In this document: piece by piece, positions 48,640 through 59,600 of the stretch | How the letters are laid out: each line of letters starts with the position of its first letter | Numbering within the stretch: the stretch's first letter is position 1 | Origin: Mycteria americana | Taxonomy: Eukaryota > Chordata > Aves > Ciconiiformes > Ciconiidae | Direction: 5' to 3' | DNA: 64,000 nt | Assembly: GCF_035582795.1 (NCBI RefSeq) | Contig: NC_134396.1 | Span: forward strand, 33,895,683 to 33,959,682 | The notes under the pieces: model-generated | The model's database searches: none | What the model was told of the DNA's origin: nothing | Seen by the model: the letters and a program-made list of their open reading frames with translations, nothing else | Translations under genes and position numbers: made by a program

Positions 48640-48868
48640 ATAGAATAGTTCAGTTGGAAGGGACCTACAATGATCATCTAGCCCAGCTGCCTGACCGCTT
48701 CAGGGCTGACCAAAAGCTAAGGCACGTTATTAAAGGCATTGTCCAAATGCCTCTTACACACTGACAAGTTTGGGGCATTGACCACCTCTCTGGGAAGCCT
48801 GTTCCAGTGTTTGACCATGCTCTCAGTAAAGAAATGTTTCCCAATGTCAAGTCTAATCTAATCTGGCT
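48640..48868 (-). mobile_element. CR1 fragment, older
   Basis: On the minus strand it runs from the FSLLRAWSNTGTGFPERW-type region, a degraded form of the CR1 motif [12 protein letters not shown], to a 3' end near 48640 (AGTTGGAAGGGACCTACAAT on the plus strand). More diverged than the other copies. Confidence 0.85.
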
Positions 48869-48922
48869 TTCAAAAATCAGACCTCTATAAAATACACACA
48901 CAAATAAGAAAAAAAAAATACA

Positions 48923-49120
48923 GGTTCATAGAATCACATAATCATAGAATAACTGCGTCTGCAAGGGAGCTCAGAAAGACTCCAGTGTACCCTCCTGCTC
49001 AAAGCAGAGTCAGCTATGAGATCATAGCAGGCTGCTCAGGGCTTTAATCATTCTTATCTCAGAAACTTCCCCATCTGCTGCACAACATCCCTGGGCAATC
49101 TGCTCTAGCACTCAACTGTC
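48923..49120 (-). mobile_element. CR1-like fragment, diverged subfamily
   Basis: ATAGAATCACATAATCATAG on the plus strand is a CR1 tail in reverse. The following GTGTACCCTCCTGCTCAAAG and ATCCCTGGGCAATCTGCTCT match a CR1-type body of a subfamily different from the neighbouring copies. Borders are approximate. Confidence 0.75.
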
Positions 49121-50270
49121 CTAAAGATCATTTGATATAAATGAAAGAATCAGGAAGAGTTTGGTGCTTTCATATACAAGTAAAACTAGGAAGGGCCCAT
49201 AAAGTTTATACAAAGTAGAATATGAAAGAGTGAAAGAGCAACAGCAAACAAAAGGAAACTACAGCAACAACATGCTGTAGAAACAGCACAGAACACAGGC
49301 AGTATAGGAACAGGGAGCACTGTGCAAGCCTCAGGCATTTTGAGACAGATGGCATTTACATTTATTTTCATGAAAATATGGTCTTTCCAGATTGGGAGCT
49401 CCAGACACCAAGCTCCTCTTTCTATCCACAGAACTGGTAAAAAATTTGCTTCGCTCTGCCTGTGATAACCAATGCACAACTAAGAAACAGCAATTCATCC
49501 ACAGCTCACACACCTGGTCCTTTGTACTCCTCACTGACGACCACGCGGATCCCAAAAAGTGCTGCATAAAAATAAAACAACTGCTTTGGCCTTGAAAAAG
49601 TCTTCAGAAGTGACAGTAAGGAAAAAAAAAAAACTAAAAACAAAAAAGGAACCAAACAAAAAAACTACTTCAAAAACTTTTTTTCAAATCCCAACTCCGA
49701 GACATCAAGAGCCACACAGCTCCAGATTTCACTTACGAACGGAAACAGCTTACATACCCCGCACATCAATTTACTTGTCTCAGAGCCATGTAATGTCAAT
49801 TGTGTTTGAAACAGTAACACTGGACACTTACTGTAAGATGGCAATACTTAGGTTAGCTCTTAAACCTGGTGTCAGACACTAAAACAATACAACTGAGCTA
49901 AGCTTTAAAATCCACTCCCCTGTTTAAGCTTAAGCAGCCCTGCCTCAGAGAGCTAAATTATTTATTCTAAACCAGCACTTTCTTATACCTACACAAACAC
50001 AAAAAGTGTTCTGTAAACAACATTAACACTTCCTCCAGACACGGTACGCTCTTGCCCTTAATAGGGACTCCATCCGTGCAGGAAGGAAAAAAGCCTTTCA
50101 CAGGCTTCAACTCCTCTTTCAATAATGATGATTCTACAAATTAGAAAAAGAGTCTATTTTTTCAAGGAGAAAGAAGTGATTTTTTTAATTATTTTTTTTT
50201 TTACCAATGACTATTAAATCAGGGTCAGCTTCTGATAATTTCCTTACAGGAAGTTTTAATCCATACTTAC

Positions 50271-50327
50271 CAAAAGCGTCCCTGGTCTCTTCCATGTCGC
50301 TAAGCATAAGACCCCAGATACGATTAC
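50271..50327 (-). CDS. ENTREP1: ENTREP1 exon 2 (19 codons, second membrane segment)
   Basis: Encodes VIVSGVLCLATWKRPGTLL. The TWKRP motif after a hydrophobic run is conserved in ENTREP proteins. The acceptor is TTTAATGTTGTAG and the donor is GTAAGT. It joins exon 1 (CPFWAGTS) and exon 3 (ANLFVLLS) in phase 0. A longer open frame overlaps the exon in a different frame and is not the real one. Confidence 0.93.
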
Positions 50328-52977
50328 CTACAACATTAAAAAACATAGCATCACCAAGAAGCAAACAACTGTTCACAAAATGCCATTTACATGGTATTTA
50401 TCACTGCTCTGATGAAAGGTACTTTGGAACACTACAGCAATGCTCGGAAAATACAAAGATGCACTTCAAAGCAGAGAATAAGAGCCTGTGCTGATGAGGT
50501 TCTTCACTCCTAAGAGCATCCTGTGAAATAACACAACCAAATTTTAATCTGCCGTTTTCTTATTTTTTCCTCCCAGAAAACGTGCATGGGGACAAGAATT
50601 TATGCCAGCAACTCTGACTTCAACTATTCCCTAAAAAATTACTTTCAGCCAACTGAGTACTTGTTTTCCGCAACACGGCTAAGCAAAATCTAAAAACTGG
50701 CTCTCTTCTCCACCCTCGGTCACCACTCCATCGCTTCAAGTGCCTGTGAGTACCCATTCCTGCCTCTTCCCCTGCACTGACTCCAGCCCTCTTTGTGACC
50801 ATTTCAGTGAACTAACTCCCAGAGCACGAACCCTACCAAAAACACTAGAAGAGCACCAAAACTGTCTCCCTGAACCGAGTTGCTCTGTAGTCGGATGAAT
50901 GCCAGTATCAGCACAAGGAAAGAAGAGAAAGTAAAAGCATCCCCTTTTGCAGCAGTAGTCGTTAGACCAAGCTTGCTGAATCCCAGAACTGAACCCTGTG
51001 ACTCTTTACCTTAGAGCGCAAAACAGCTACAGAAGGGGAAAGCATTGCTGTAGAACTGAAGCAAATAGCATACCCAAATACTCTCTCACAGTAAGGATGG
51101 GAACCCTATGAAGAAAGGCATAACAGTTTTTCAGCAGGTCCCGCAAATAAGCAGGTATACTTTTAATTCACAGGACTTTGTGACTAAGCCAATTCACACC
51201 AAACTCGTACCCTAAAAAGAAGCAAGAAGACTAGAACAAACAGGAAGTTGCCGACTAGCATTTTTAATAAATCCCTTCCGTAACTTCATTCACTTGTCAC
51301 GATCAATCTGATTTAGCGTAATATGCATATACGACTTGGCCAAAACACTTACTGATACCATCACTGGTGTTGCAAAACCACATATGTAACTGTGCAGTTT
51401 CATAACAAATTATTTTTTTAATTCTAGGAGTGCAAAATAGTCACATGATTTTATAACAAAGCACATCAATACTGATGTGAATTGCTGTTTTGCCTTAAGG
51501 ACAACGAGCTTTATTTCATTACACTTGTTAAAGCTTTAAGATATATGAAAAGAAAGTCTGTCTCAAAGTTTTCCTGATCTGCACTTAACCGGTGCACCCT
51601 AATCAGCATGTTGCATCTAAAATAAAAAAAAAAAAAACAGACACATCCTCAATTCCAGCTTTTAATTGCCTCTACCTTTCCAGGTTGCTTCTGGGCTAAA
51701 ATTTTCACTCATGCTGTTACACCTGAAAGGCATTTTTGGTGACTTTTCCAACTGAATATATTATTGTTTCAGAGCTAGCATTAAAAAAGTAAATGCCCTT
51801 CTTTATTATTAAAGAGACTGAATACTTCTCTTTTACACATACAGTTTTCAAACATTTTAAAAGCATAAGCATGGTTCTCTGTGAGGGTTCAAAGAAAGTC
51901 CATAGCTTACATATATTTAAACTTGTTTTAATCTAGGGTAAGGGGAAAAAAAAAAAAAAGAAAGAAAGATTACAAGAGAGATACCAAACATGTGCATTTG
52001 GATGGTCTGGGTTCCCTCCTCCCCCTGTGAAGGCTGTCTATACTTCCAGGGATGAGCATTGCATTACACACACAAGTAGGAACTGATCCCCAAACCACAG
52101 ATCATTGAGGACATTTCCACAGGTTGTGAACAACACTGGAAACGTCCTTTAAATGTTTAAACCAAGGGACAGGCTGATGCTGTTCACACCAGCAGCAGGA
52201 GCAGAGCATGCCAGCCACAGAACACGACTCGCTCGTTGCTCAAGGGCCCACAAACCGGGCACAATCTATCTGACTGTCTCCTGCTCCTGTTAACTTCAGC
52301 TTGCTACTGCCTAGCTTCTGCAATACAAACTATTATATATTCTGTATTTATAAAGGTGCAGTTTGAAGCAGGGCCCAACAGGAGATTGAATAACTTCTCT
52401 CACTACTCTCTACAAAACTGTCATAAGCCCCTCCATCTTTTTTCCCAGGAACATCGCTATTTTCTCTCTCTCTGACTAGAGTAACAGTATACAACGCACA
52501 AAAGCAATATACAACATCATCCACGGGCACCACGACTTGAGCAAATCCTGTTTCCGACTGTGTCCAATAATCGAGTACATTTTTTTAGGCTCAAATGCAC
52601 GCCAGGAAACAAATCCCCAACCGAGGTGTCTCTACGTTCGTCACCCTGTCGGGGCTCCTGCCGTCACCCTGGTGAAACTGCCAGCAAAGCTGTAACCGCT
52701 GCCTGCTCCCAAGGAAGAGAAAGCTCGCCCTCCGCTCTCACAGCGGCGGGAGCACAGGCCTCCCGGTGACAGAGAGCGGCTCTGCCCCGCAGGGCCCGCG
52801 CAGCCCAAGCCTCAGGTGAGCACGGCGCGCAGGGCCGGCGGGCTTCCCAGCGCTCGGCGACCGCCGGGCACGGGCACGGGCACGGGCACGGGCACGGCCA
52901 CGGCCACGGCCACGGCCGCTGCCGCGCCGCCGCCCCGTGCCGGCCCCGAGGGCCGCGGGTCGTCGTCGGCGGCTTAC
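50328..52977 (-). other. ENTREP1: ENTREP1 intron 1
   Basis: 2.65 kb. It becomes very GC-rich near exon 1 and includes the hexamer repeat at 52865-52916. A-runs lie near 51620 and 51946. No exon was recognised. Confidence 0.65.
52865..52916 (+). repeat. Hexamer tandem (GGGCAC)n/(GGCCAC)n
   Basis: About five GGGCAC units followed by about three GGCCAC units, just inside intron 1 and 60 bp from the exon 1 donor. Confidence 0.93.
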
Positions 52978-53667
52978 CGAGGTGCCGGCCCAGAAGGGAC
53001 AGGCGTTCTTCACCTGCGGGGCGCCGCTCAGCGACAGCGCCCCGAAGTTCAGCACCACCAGAGAGCAGCCCAGGACGATCTGCAGCAGCCCCAGCGAGAG
53101 CAGCGGCCGGGCCGGCGGCAAGACGGCGGCCGGGATCGGCGCGGCGAGGCGGGCGGCGGGGCACGGGCTGCGGGGTTGCGGCAAGCCGGGATCCCAGCCG
53201 TAGAGGGGCGGCAGCAAGGCGCCGTCGGCCGCGGCGGACGGGACGTCGTCGGCCGCGGCGGACGGGACGTCGTCGGCCGCGGCGGACGGGACGCCGGCCG
53301 CCGCCTGGGGCAGCGGGGCGGGCCGCGGGCGGGGGCAGGAGGAGCCCGGCAGCACCACCGGCAGAGGTGGAGGAGCCGACGACGCCGGCTGCTCTCCGCC
53401 GGCGGGCGCTGCGGGCGCCTGGCCGGGCCGGGCCGGGCCCGGGGATGCCGGCCCCCCGCCGCCCGTCCGACGGCCCACCCGGGCGCCGGCTTCCTGCGGC
53501 GCTCCTCTCCCCTCACCTCGCCCCTCCGCCGGGGGAGACGCCGCCGCGCCGGCCCGGGCCGTAGCCTCCGGCCGCTCGCCCTGCCACACCCCGCGGTCGG
53601 CAGGCACGCTGGCCTGCCCGCCCTCCACCCCGCCGGGCGACGCCGGGGCCACCCCCGCGGCCGGCAT
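52978..53667 (-). CDS. ENTREP1: ENTREP1 exon 1 (N-terminus and first membrane segment)
   Basis: 230 codons from ATG at 53667 to the donor GTAAGC. The first 185 residues are Ala/Pro/Gly/Arg-rich and contain three VPSAAADD-type repeats (53224-53295). Next comes ARPLLSLGLLQIVLGCSLVV with LNFGALSL, the first membrane helix, then VKNACPFWAGTS, a family hallmark. The ATG is the only in-frame Met in the exon, its context is weak (T at -3), and the frame is open upstream. PLPVVLPGSSCP at about residues 101-112 resembles what I recall as the start of the mammalian protein, so the true bird start is uncertain. The donor and the helix are secure. Confidence 0.85.
53224..53295 (-). repeat. ENTREP1: 24-bp coding tandem repeat, three copies
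   Basis: Three 24-bp units starting at 53224, 53248 and 53272. The first two are identical and the third differs in its last bases. Each encodes VPSAAADD or, once, VPSAAADG in the ENTREP1 frame. The length is a multiple of three, so copy number would not break the frame. Confidence 0.95.
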
Positions 53668-53773
53668 CGAGCCCGCCGCAAGCTGCCCCGCCTGAGCCCT
53701 GAGCCCCGACCCCCGCCCCGCTGGCCCGCCGCTGCACCCCGCACTCTCCCGGCCGCAGAGCTATCCCTCCTCT

Positions 53774-53822
53774 CCCGGCCCGGCCCGGCCCGTCCCGTCC
53801 CGTCCCGTCCCGTCCGGTCCCG
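53774..53822 (+). repeat. Pentamer tandem (CCGGC)n(CCGTC)n in the ENTREP1 5' region
   Basis: Units CCCGG/CCCGT are repeated about nine times, upstream of the ATG on the minus strand, in the presumed 5' UTR or core promoter. Confidence 0.9.
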
Positions 53823-53930
53823 GCGTGCGTCTCCGCTGCTGCCACACGGACCGTTTTGTACCAGCCTTGGGGGGCTTTTCCCCTCCCTTGCCAACGTGCT
53901 CCCTCCCGCCCCGCCTCCCCGGCCCTTGTC

Positions 53931-54599
53931 CCGTTGGTCACTGTTGTTAGCGAGCAGTAAGCTCGAAGTTTTAAAATAACTCTTCCTAGGAGGAGGGTGG
54001 GGGAAGCCAATGGATTGCATTTCGCGTTGTTGGCGCCCTTCCCAACGAGAGGAGGATTTTTGGCAGACAAAACGATGTGCCCGTGTGCCTGTGCACATGC
54101 ACGATGCCATGTTGTCCGAGCAAAGATAAGGGCAGAGAAATCTCTTTACCCGTCCGAGTTTCGATTGTTTCCTTTTTCCTCCCCCTCGTTTTCCCTGGGA
54201 AAAGCTTGCTGTGACCATGGTCTGTCCTTCTCTTCCACTCGACGCACTCCAAGCAAGGAGCCTCAGGAATTTACTTCGGCCGTGTGTGCTGCTCTCCCCA
54301 GCTCAGCCAAAGCAATTTTATACCTTTTGGGCGTGTCTGGACATGACTTCAAAAAATAGAGAATCTCAGATATGAAAAATAGAGCTTTTAGTACTATAGG
54401 AAAATAAGCCGTGTTAAAGGTGTCATTGGCTCAGATGACAGCACTTGCTCCCCTGCAGAGAAAAGTGCAGATCAGCACTTGGGAAAGGATGCTCAAAAGG
54501 TATTACACTAACGCGCAAGGTCTTATACAAAGAAAGGAAAAGATTAATCATTAGAGGGGCTACTTTTGGAGTTACATCCGTGGCGCATCTCTGTTGAGG
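53931..54599. other. Flank between the ENTREP1 promoter and the CR1 cluster
   Basis: About 670 bp of upstream sequence. It contains a CCAAT motif at 54006-54012 and otherwise nothing I can name. Confidence 0.6.
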
Positions 54600-54897
54600 C
54601 TGCACCTGAAGGTGCTGAGGGAGATGGCTGATGTCTTACAAAGCCACTCTCCATCAGCTCTGAGAGGCTGTGGATACCGTGGGAGGCCTCCAATGACTGG
54701 AGGAAGGCAAATGTCACACCCGTCTTCAGAAAAGGGTAAAAACTAACCTGAGGAGCTACAGGCTGGTTAGCATCACTTCGGTCCCTGAGAATATCATGGG
54801 GCCAGGCATGTTCTTTGTCTGGCCACATGGTGAAGGCAGTGACTGGAAACAGTCAGCATGGATTTATTAAAGGTAAGTCATGCCTGACCAACCTGAT
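54600..54897 (+). mobile_element. Older CR1, left part (split by a younger CR1)
   Basis: CCAATGACTGGAGGAAGGCA and AGTCAGCATGGATTTATTAA are typical CR1 RT-region strings. The match breaks off at ACCAACCTGATC and resumes at about 55478, so this is the left part of one decayed element. Confidence 0.87.
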
Positions 54898-55482
54898 CTT
54901 TAGGGAAGTGATTGTGCCCCTGTACTCGGCACCAGTGAGGCTGTACCTCGAATACTGTGTTCAGTTTTGGGCCCCCCACTACAAGAGGGACATTGAGGTG
55001 CTGGAGCGTGTCCAGAGAAGGGCAACGCAGCTGGTGAAGGGTCTGGAGCACAAGTCTTATGAGGAGCGGCTGAGGGAGCTGGGACTGTTTAGCCTGGAGA
55101 AAAGGAGGCTGAGGGGAGACCTTATCGCTCTCTACAACTGCCTGAAAGGAGGTTGTAGTGAGGTGGGGGTCGGTCTCTTCTCCCTGGTAACAAGTGATAG
55201 GACGAGAGGAAATGGCCTCAAGTTGCGCCAGGGGAGGTTTAGACTGGGTATTAGGAAATTTTTCTTCACTGAAAGGTTTGTCAAGCAGTGGAACAGGCTG
55301 CCCAGGGAAGTGGTTGAGTCGCCATCCCTGGAGGTATTTAAAAGACGTTTGGATGAGGTGCTTAGAGACATGGTGTAGTGGTGGTCTTGGCAGTGTTAGG
55401 TTTATGGTTGGACTCGATGATCTTAAAGGTCTTTTCCAACCTATACGATTCTGTGATTCTGTGATTCTGTGATCATTTTCTA
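54898..55482 (+). mobile_element. Young CR1 insertion with intact ORF2 3' end
   Basis: A 5'-truncated copy starting near AGGGAAGTGATTGTGCCCCT. Its frame is open to the CR1 stop at 55376-55378, with [20 protein letters not shown] and [20 protein letters not shown]. It ends in GATTCTGTGATTCTGTGATT-type 8-bp tail units. It inserted into the older CR1. It lacks most of the RT and the endonuclease, so it is not autonomous. Transcription from the ENTREP1 promoter runs the other way. Confidence 0.93.
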
Positions 55483-56660
55483 TGGTAAAATGACTGGATT
55501 TGTAGATGAGGGAAGTGCAGTGGATGCCGTTTACCTCTACTTCAACAAGGCTTTTAACACTGTCTCCCCCAGTATTCTTGTATTGAGGTTAGGATATTAC
55601 AGTCTGAATGGGAGGACAGCTACATGGGTAGAAAACTGGTAGAAAAAATGGTCTAGCTCAGAGGGTCATGTCAGTGGGTCATACCCTACCTGGAGGCCTG
55701 TACCAAGAATAGTTCTGCAGCTGTGTCATGGGACCTGTCCTGTTCAACATCTCAGAAGAATGGATGGAGGGCACTCTCATCAAGTTTGGAGACGACAACA
55801 AATTGGGAGCAGCCAGTTGACATGGTGGAAGGCAGGGCTGCCATTCAGAGGTACCTGGACAGATGGAAAGAATGGACCAACAGGGACCTGAAGAAATTCA
55901 GCAAGGACAAATATGTAGTCCTCCACTGGAAAGGCATGGCCCTACAGTGACACAGGCTGGGGCTGGTGGGGCTGGGGAGCAGCTCTGAAGGATGGTTCTG
56001 GATGCTGGTGGACAGCAAGCTGAGCCGGGGCCAGCCATGTGCCTGGGTGACAACGAGGGCTAGCGATGCCTGGGGCAGTGTGAGCAGAACATGGCCCTGA
56101 GAGCCAAGTGAGGTGTTGTCACTTCTCCTTAGCACTTGTTAAACAACATCTAGATGCTGCATCTGGTTTGTGCCCCACCACCCCTCCAGGCCAGGAAAGA
56201 TACTGATAAACTGGAGTGAGTTCAGTAGAGAGGAATCATGATAGCTGTGGGCTGGACCACAGAATCTGCAAGGAGAGGCTTGTTTGAAGAACAGACAGCT
56301 TTACTGAGACCTATACGTGTAGTCCCCCAGTGTACACAGGGAATGGACTGAGGAGGTAGAACCAGGGTCCTCATAGCAGTGTGTGGTGGGAGCATGAGAG
56401 GCAACAGGCATAAGTTAAAACCAGAGAGATGCAGACAGGGTATAAGGAGAAACTCTTTCCCTGTGAGGGTAGCCCAGCTGTGGAACCAGGGCCTAGAAAG
56501 ACTGTGTCATCTCCATCCTTGGAGGTTTTCAAGCCCTCATTGAATAAAGCCCTGAGCAACCTTGTCTGAGCCCAGAGGTGGCCTTGCTCTGGGCAGGAAG
56601 TTGAACTGGAGACCTCCTGTAGTACCTGCCAGTCTGAATTCTCCTATGATCTCATGAGCA
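55483..56660 (+). mobile_element. Older CR1, right part
   Basis: Resumes as ATTTTCTATGGTAAAATGAC, then GGATGAGGGAAGTGCAG-like and TCAACAAGGCTTTTAACACT, the CR1 RT core (FNKAFNTV for the usual FSKAFDTV). Frameshifts and stops are frequent. The 3' end is near CCAGTCTGAATTCTCCTATG. Confidence 0.88.
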
Positions 56661-59600
56661 CTGAACTGAAGGTACATCCTTTGGCATAGAGACTACCTTT
56701 ATAACCCAGATCTAGAATACCCTGGCTTATTGCTTCTAGCTTTGAGCAACTTCCAGGAAAAAAATACATGAAGTTAAACAGCTTCTGTTCACCATTTTGT
56801 TACCTCACTCACATTTATCCTGTAAAAAATATCAGCCACAGAAGTGAGAGTATAGCTATATAACTAATCACAACATGGGACCTATGTAGAATCATTCCTA
56901 GTGTTGATACAAGCTAAAATACCACCTGGTTGACAATGGAAACTGATTGACCCTGTGGAAAAGCATTTCTTTTCCCCTACTTTGTAACTGTTAAAGATTT
57001 GGTTTTCCTTCTCTTTGGCTTCTCTGTACTTTTACTTTCACCTCAAAATGCTTATTGCCTGAAATCTCAGCATTCTTGGCACCTGGGAATGCAATTGGGT
57101 TGTCCATCTCTGCCTCTCTGGAGAGGTTCTCACCATGTAGGAGAGCACTGGAGGAACTTCCTACGTGTTTCCCAAACTGAAATTCTCATCTTCTATTCAA
57201 ACATGTCTACTATTTTGGACTTCAAGCCATATAAGCAGGTGAGCTTTTAATCAGTATTTGTGCTAAATAGTTTGGAAGAGAGAAAATGCCATTCTTTAGT
57301 GTCCAAAGAGTTCCAGTTATGAACATTTAGGAGCAATTAGGAGGAAGATAGCAAACTATCCTTTACCTATGCACCATGAAACTTTCTATACACCCGTACA
57401 AACATGTGACAGTGTTTGCTGATAAAAAACAGACATCATGGCATCAGATCTCATCTGCTGTGGCACCTCCTAAACTCTTATCTTAGTGATTAAATATCAG
57501 TAACAGTTCTTCTAACTAGGAACAAGCATCCGAAAGGCCAAACATATTAGACGTTATGCGCTAACATTGTTTTTTTTAATTTGTTTTAAAGAAAGTAAAA
57601 TACCAGGACACCTGTAACAAAGCTACTTTTTGGGCCTACTATTTCTGAAGAAAATTTAAAGGGCTTGCCTACTTGTCCACTTTCTTGTAGAGGTTATATT
57701 TTTACTCCTTGTAATTTGGCAGGTACAATTCTGAGAATTTCATTGCTCAATAGGAGCATCACAAGAACGAAAAAAATGGTGGGATTCATCAGCTTCCAGG
57801 TTCCCTTCTGGCTTTTGTGTAAGCAACTGCACCCTTCTTAGGTAGCTTCCCAATCTGTGCAATGGTGATTGTAGTTACTTTTCTCTCTCATACAGAGGAT
57901 TAGGTTCCTTGAGGTCAACAGGGAGATACTATCATATATCTGCTCAGAAGCCAGCAGAAACGTTTGCAAAATACTTTGCATATGATTATCTCCTATGTAA
58001 ATATAAGTACATCTCCCCCCAAATTATCCGAGATACTTGAGCATTACATTTAACACCTGACTCATTACATACGTACTCATGTATAAACAGCTATGACAGT
58101 TCCAAATAAAGGGAAACAAAACATACACTAGGTGGGAAAACTTCATACTTATGCTTGAAAATATATACACCTAAGAAAAAATTGTTGTAAGAAATAAACT
58201 GAGTTGTAAGAAATAAACTGATTTGTCTTGATGGGAAAAGGATACTGCTGCTCATACAGTTGCTCCAAGTGAATTGGTGGGATTTCTAGCTGGTGAAAGC
58301 AGCATCCTTTTTTCATTCCTACTTTTATACTAAGGTGAAGTCATTTAAGATTTATACTGACCTCCTTTAACACTCCCTACAGATTTCTGTTGGTTCATGA
58401 CATAACTTGTCTCTTTAATGTTATTCTTTACTCTGGTTTATCCTGGTTTAGGTTTTTAAAAGATTGATGATTTGCTCTAACAGAGGGAGGTAGGAGTTCT
58501 AATGCAATCCCTGTTAGTAATTCTATGCATTCGCAGTCACTAGACTCACTTGTCAGCTGGTGCTATTTGTGTCATCAACCATAAGACATAAAAGTATGTC
58601 TAATATAAAGCTTTGAATCAGCTTTTGTACTTTTAATGGTGAGAGTCCATGGCAGTGGTGTTTATTTCTCCTTAAACATATGGAAACACACATGTTCAAA
58701 TTCAGTGAAGAATTCATCCTTATGCTGTCTAAAAATTATAATTTTATTAAATAAAAAAGCTATTGTGGAAAGAAATCTTAGAGCTGTAAGAGAATTTTCT
58801 ATAATGATTTTTGGTTTTTTCTCTAAACACTGCATCTGAGCAGGAATTTGTCCCCTTTATTCTTATGCAGATAATACTGATCTTTACAAAATCTTAATGT
58901 GTTCCACAGTTGTTCCTTCTTTGTTTACTCAATGCACTGGCTTTAAGACACCATATTTTTTTTTAAATAACCACAGTCAAACAAAATTACAAAATACTTT
59001 TTAGTTAACGCGATTTTATACTTTTAAGTGTCTGAATAGACAAGGAGAAAAGGAACAGTAAGCTTTTTTTTTATAACCCATCATGGACCCAGCTATCCGT
59101 GAGCATGCCACATTAGAACACAGTTCACTGAAACTGTGATTTTAGAGATAACCAATTATTTTATATGACTGGTAGTCTTAAAAACCAATCCCTTTAACAA
59201 TTACCAAAAGCTGAGATGCTATCCTGTATGAACGTACTGGAGTATCAAAAAGAAAGTCAATGTCCACATGTAAAGATCTTATGTTAGGTTTTAAACAGTT
59301 CTGCATGCCTACCTTTCAAGAATCTCCTCTGAAGGTCTTCCAAATCTGTTTGAAATATTTAAATATTTTACATACACTTGAGTAGGGGGAACATATTATC
59401 AACTTTTCAAATTACTACTGTTATATCCTGTTTTCAGCATTGTGACTTTTCTGGGTCTCTGCTGAGAATTGCATTGCAAAGTAATGACTGTAAACATAGA
59501 GGTATTATATTATTAGACCAGGACAACTGAATCCTGCTGCAGAAAAAAAACCCCCATGAGACAGAGCACTATGTATTTTGCAGGACCACATTCAGGACAA

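Larger units (their letters stand above)
42351..50270 (-). other. ENTREP1: ENTREP1 intron 2 with CR1 fragments
   Basis: 7.9 kb, the longest ENTREP1 intron. It holds three CR1 pieces (47869-47966, 48640-48868, 48923-49120), a short (TA)n at 44363-44376, and A-rich runs near 45810-45835 and 49621-49665. No other exon was recognised. Confidence 0.65.
25403..53667 (-). other. ENTREP1: ENTREP1 (FAM189A2) gene, complete coding span
   Basis: Eleven coding exons on the minus strand reconstruct an ENTREP-family protein: a low-complexity N-terminus, four membrane segments (about residues 189-213, 231-243, 247-272, 331-355), a Cys-rich loop (KICFCCEEFGLTKC), two PPxY motifs and an SESDPVLH motif. ENTREP1 is known as an endosomal membrane adaptor that recruits and activates the ubiquitin ligase ITCH and binds epsin in CXCR4 endocytosis. 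ENTREP1 rather than ENTREP2 follows from its position next to APBA1. The frame is open from 53667 to an early stop at 27747-27749 (575 codons if the ATG is right). Two downstream stretches conserved in the family lie in other frames. The C-terminus is therefore truncated or the sequence has indels. Confidence 0.9.
52730..53930. promoter_or_regulatory. ENTREP1: CpG island covering ENTREP1 exon 1 and promoter
   Basis: CpG is dense across about 1.2 kb, in strong contrast with flanking AT-rich DNA. It covers the start of intron 1, exon 1 and the presumed transcription start. No TATA box is placed convincingly. A CCAAT motif lies upstream at 54006-54012 (plus strand AGCCAAT). This is typical of a broad CpG-island promoter. 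Confidence 0.85.

Noticed and set aside
50185..50376. 63-codon minus-strand frame reading LMLSDMEETRDAFGKYG
   Set aside because: Wrong frame. The real exon (50271-50327) has perfect splice sites and reads VIVSGVLCLATWKRPGTLL.
52816..53979. 387-codon open frame on the plus strand
   Set aside because: It is antisense to ENTREP1 exon 1 in a CpG island. High GC removes stops, and its composition is Arg/Pro/Gly/Ala with no domain.
53049..54218. 389-codon open frame on the minus strand
   Set aside because: It overlaps ENTREP1 exon 1 in a different frame and lacks the CPFWAG and membrane-helix motifs. It is a GC-rich shadow.
54815..55378. 187-codon plus-strand frame as a host gene
   Set aside because: The protein is CR1 ORF2 ([22 protein letters not shown]), so it belongs to the retrotransposon.
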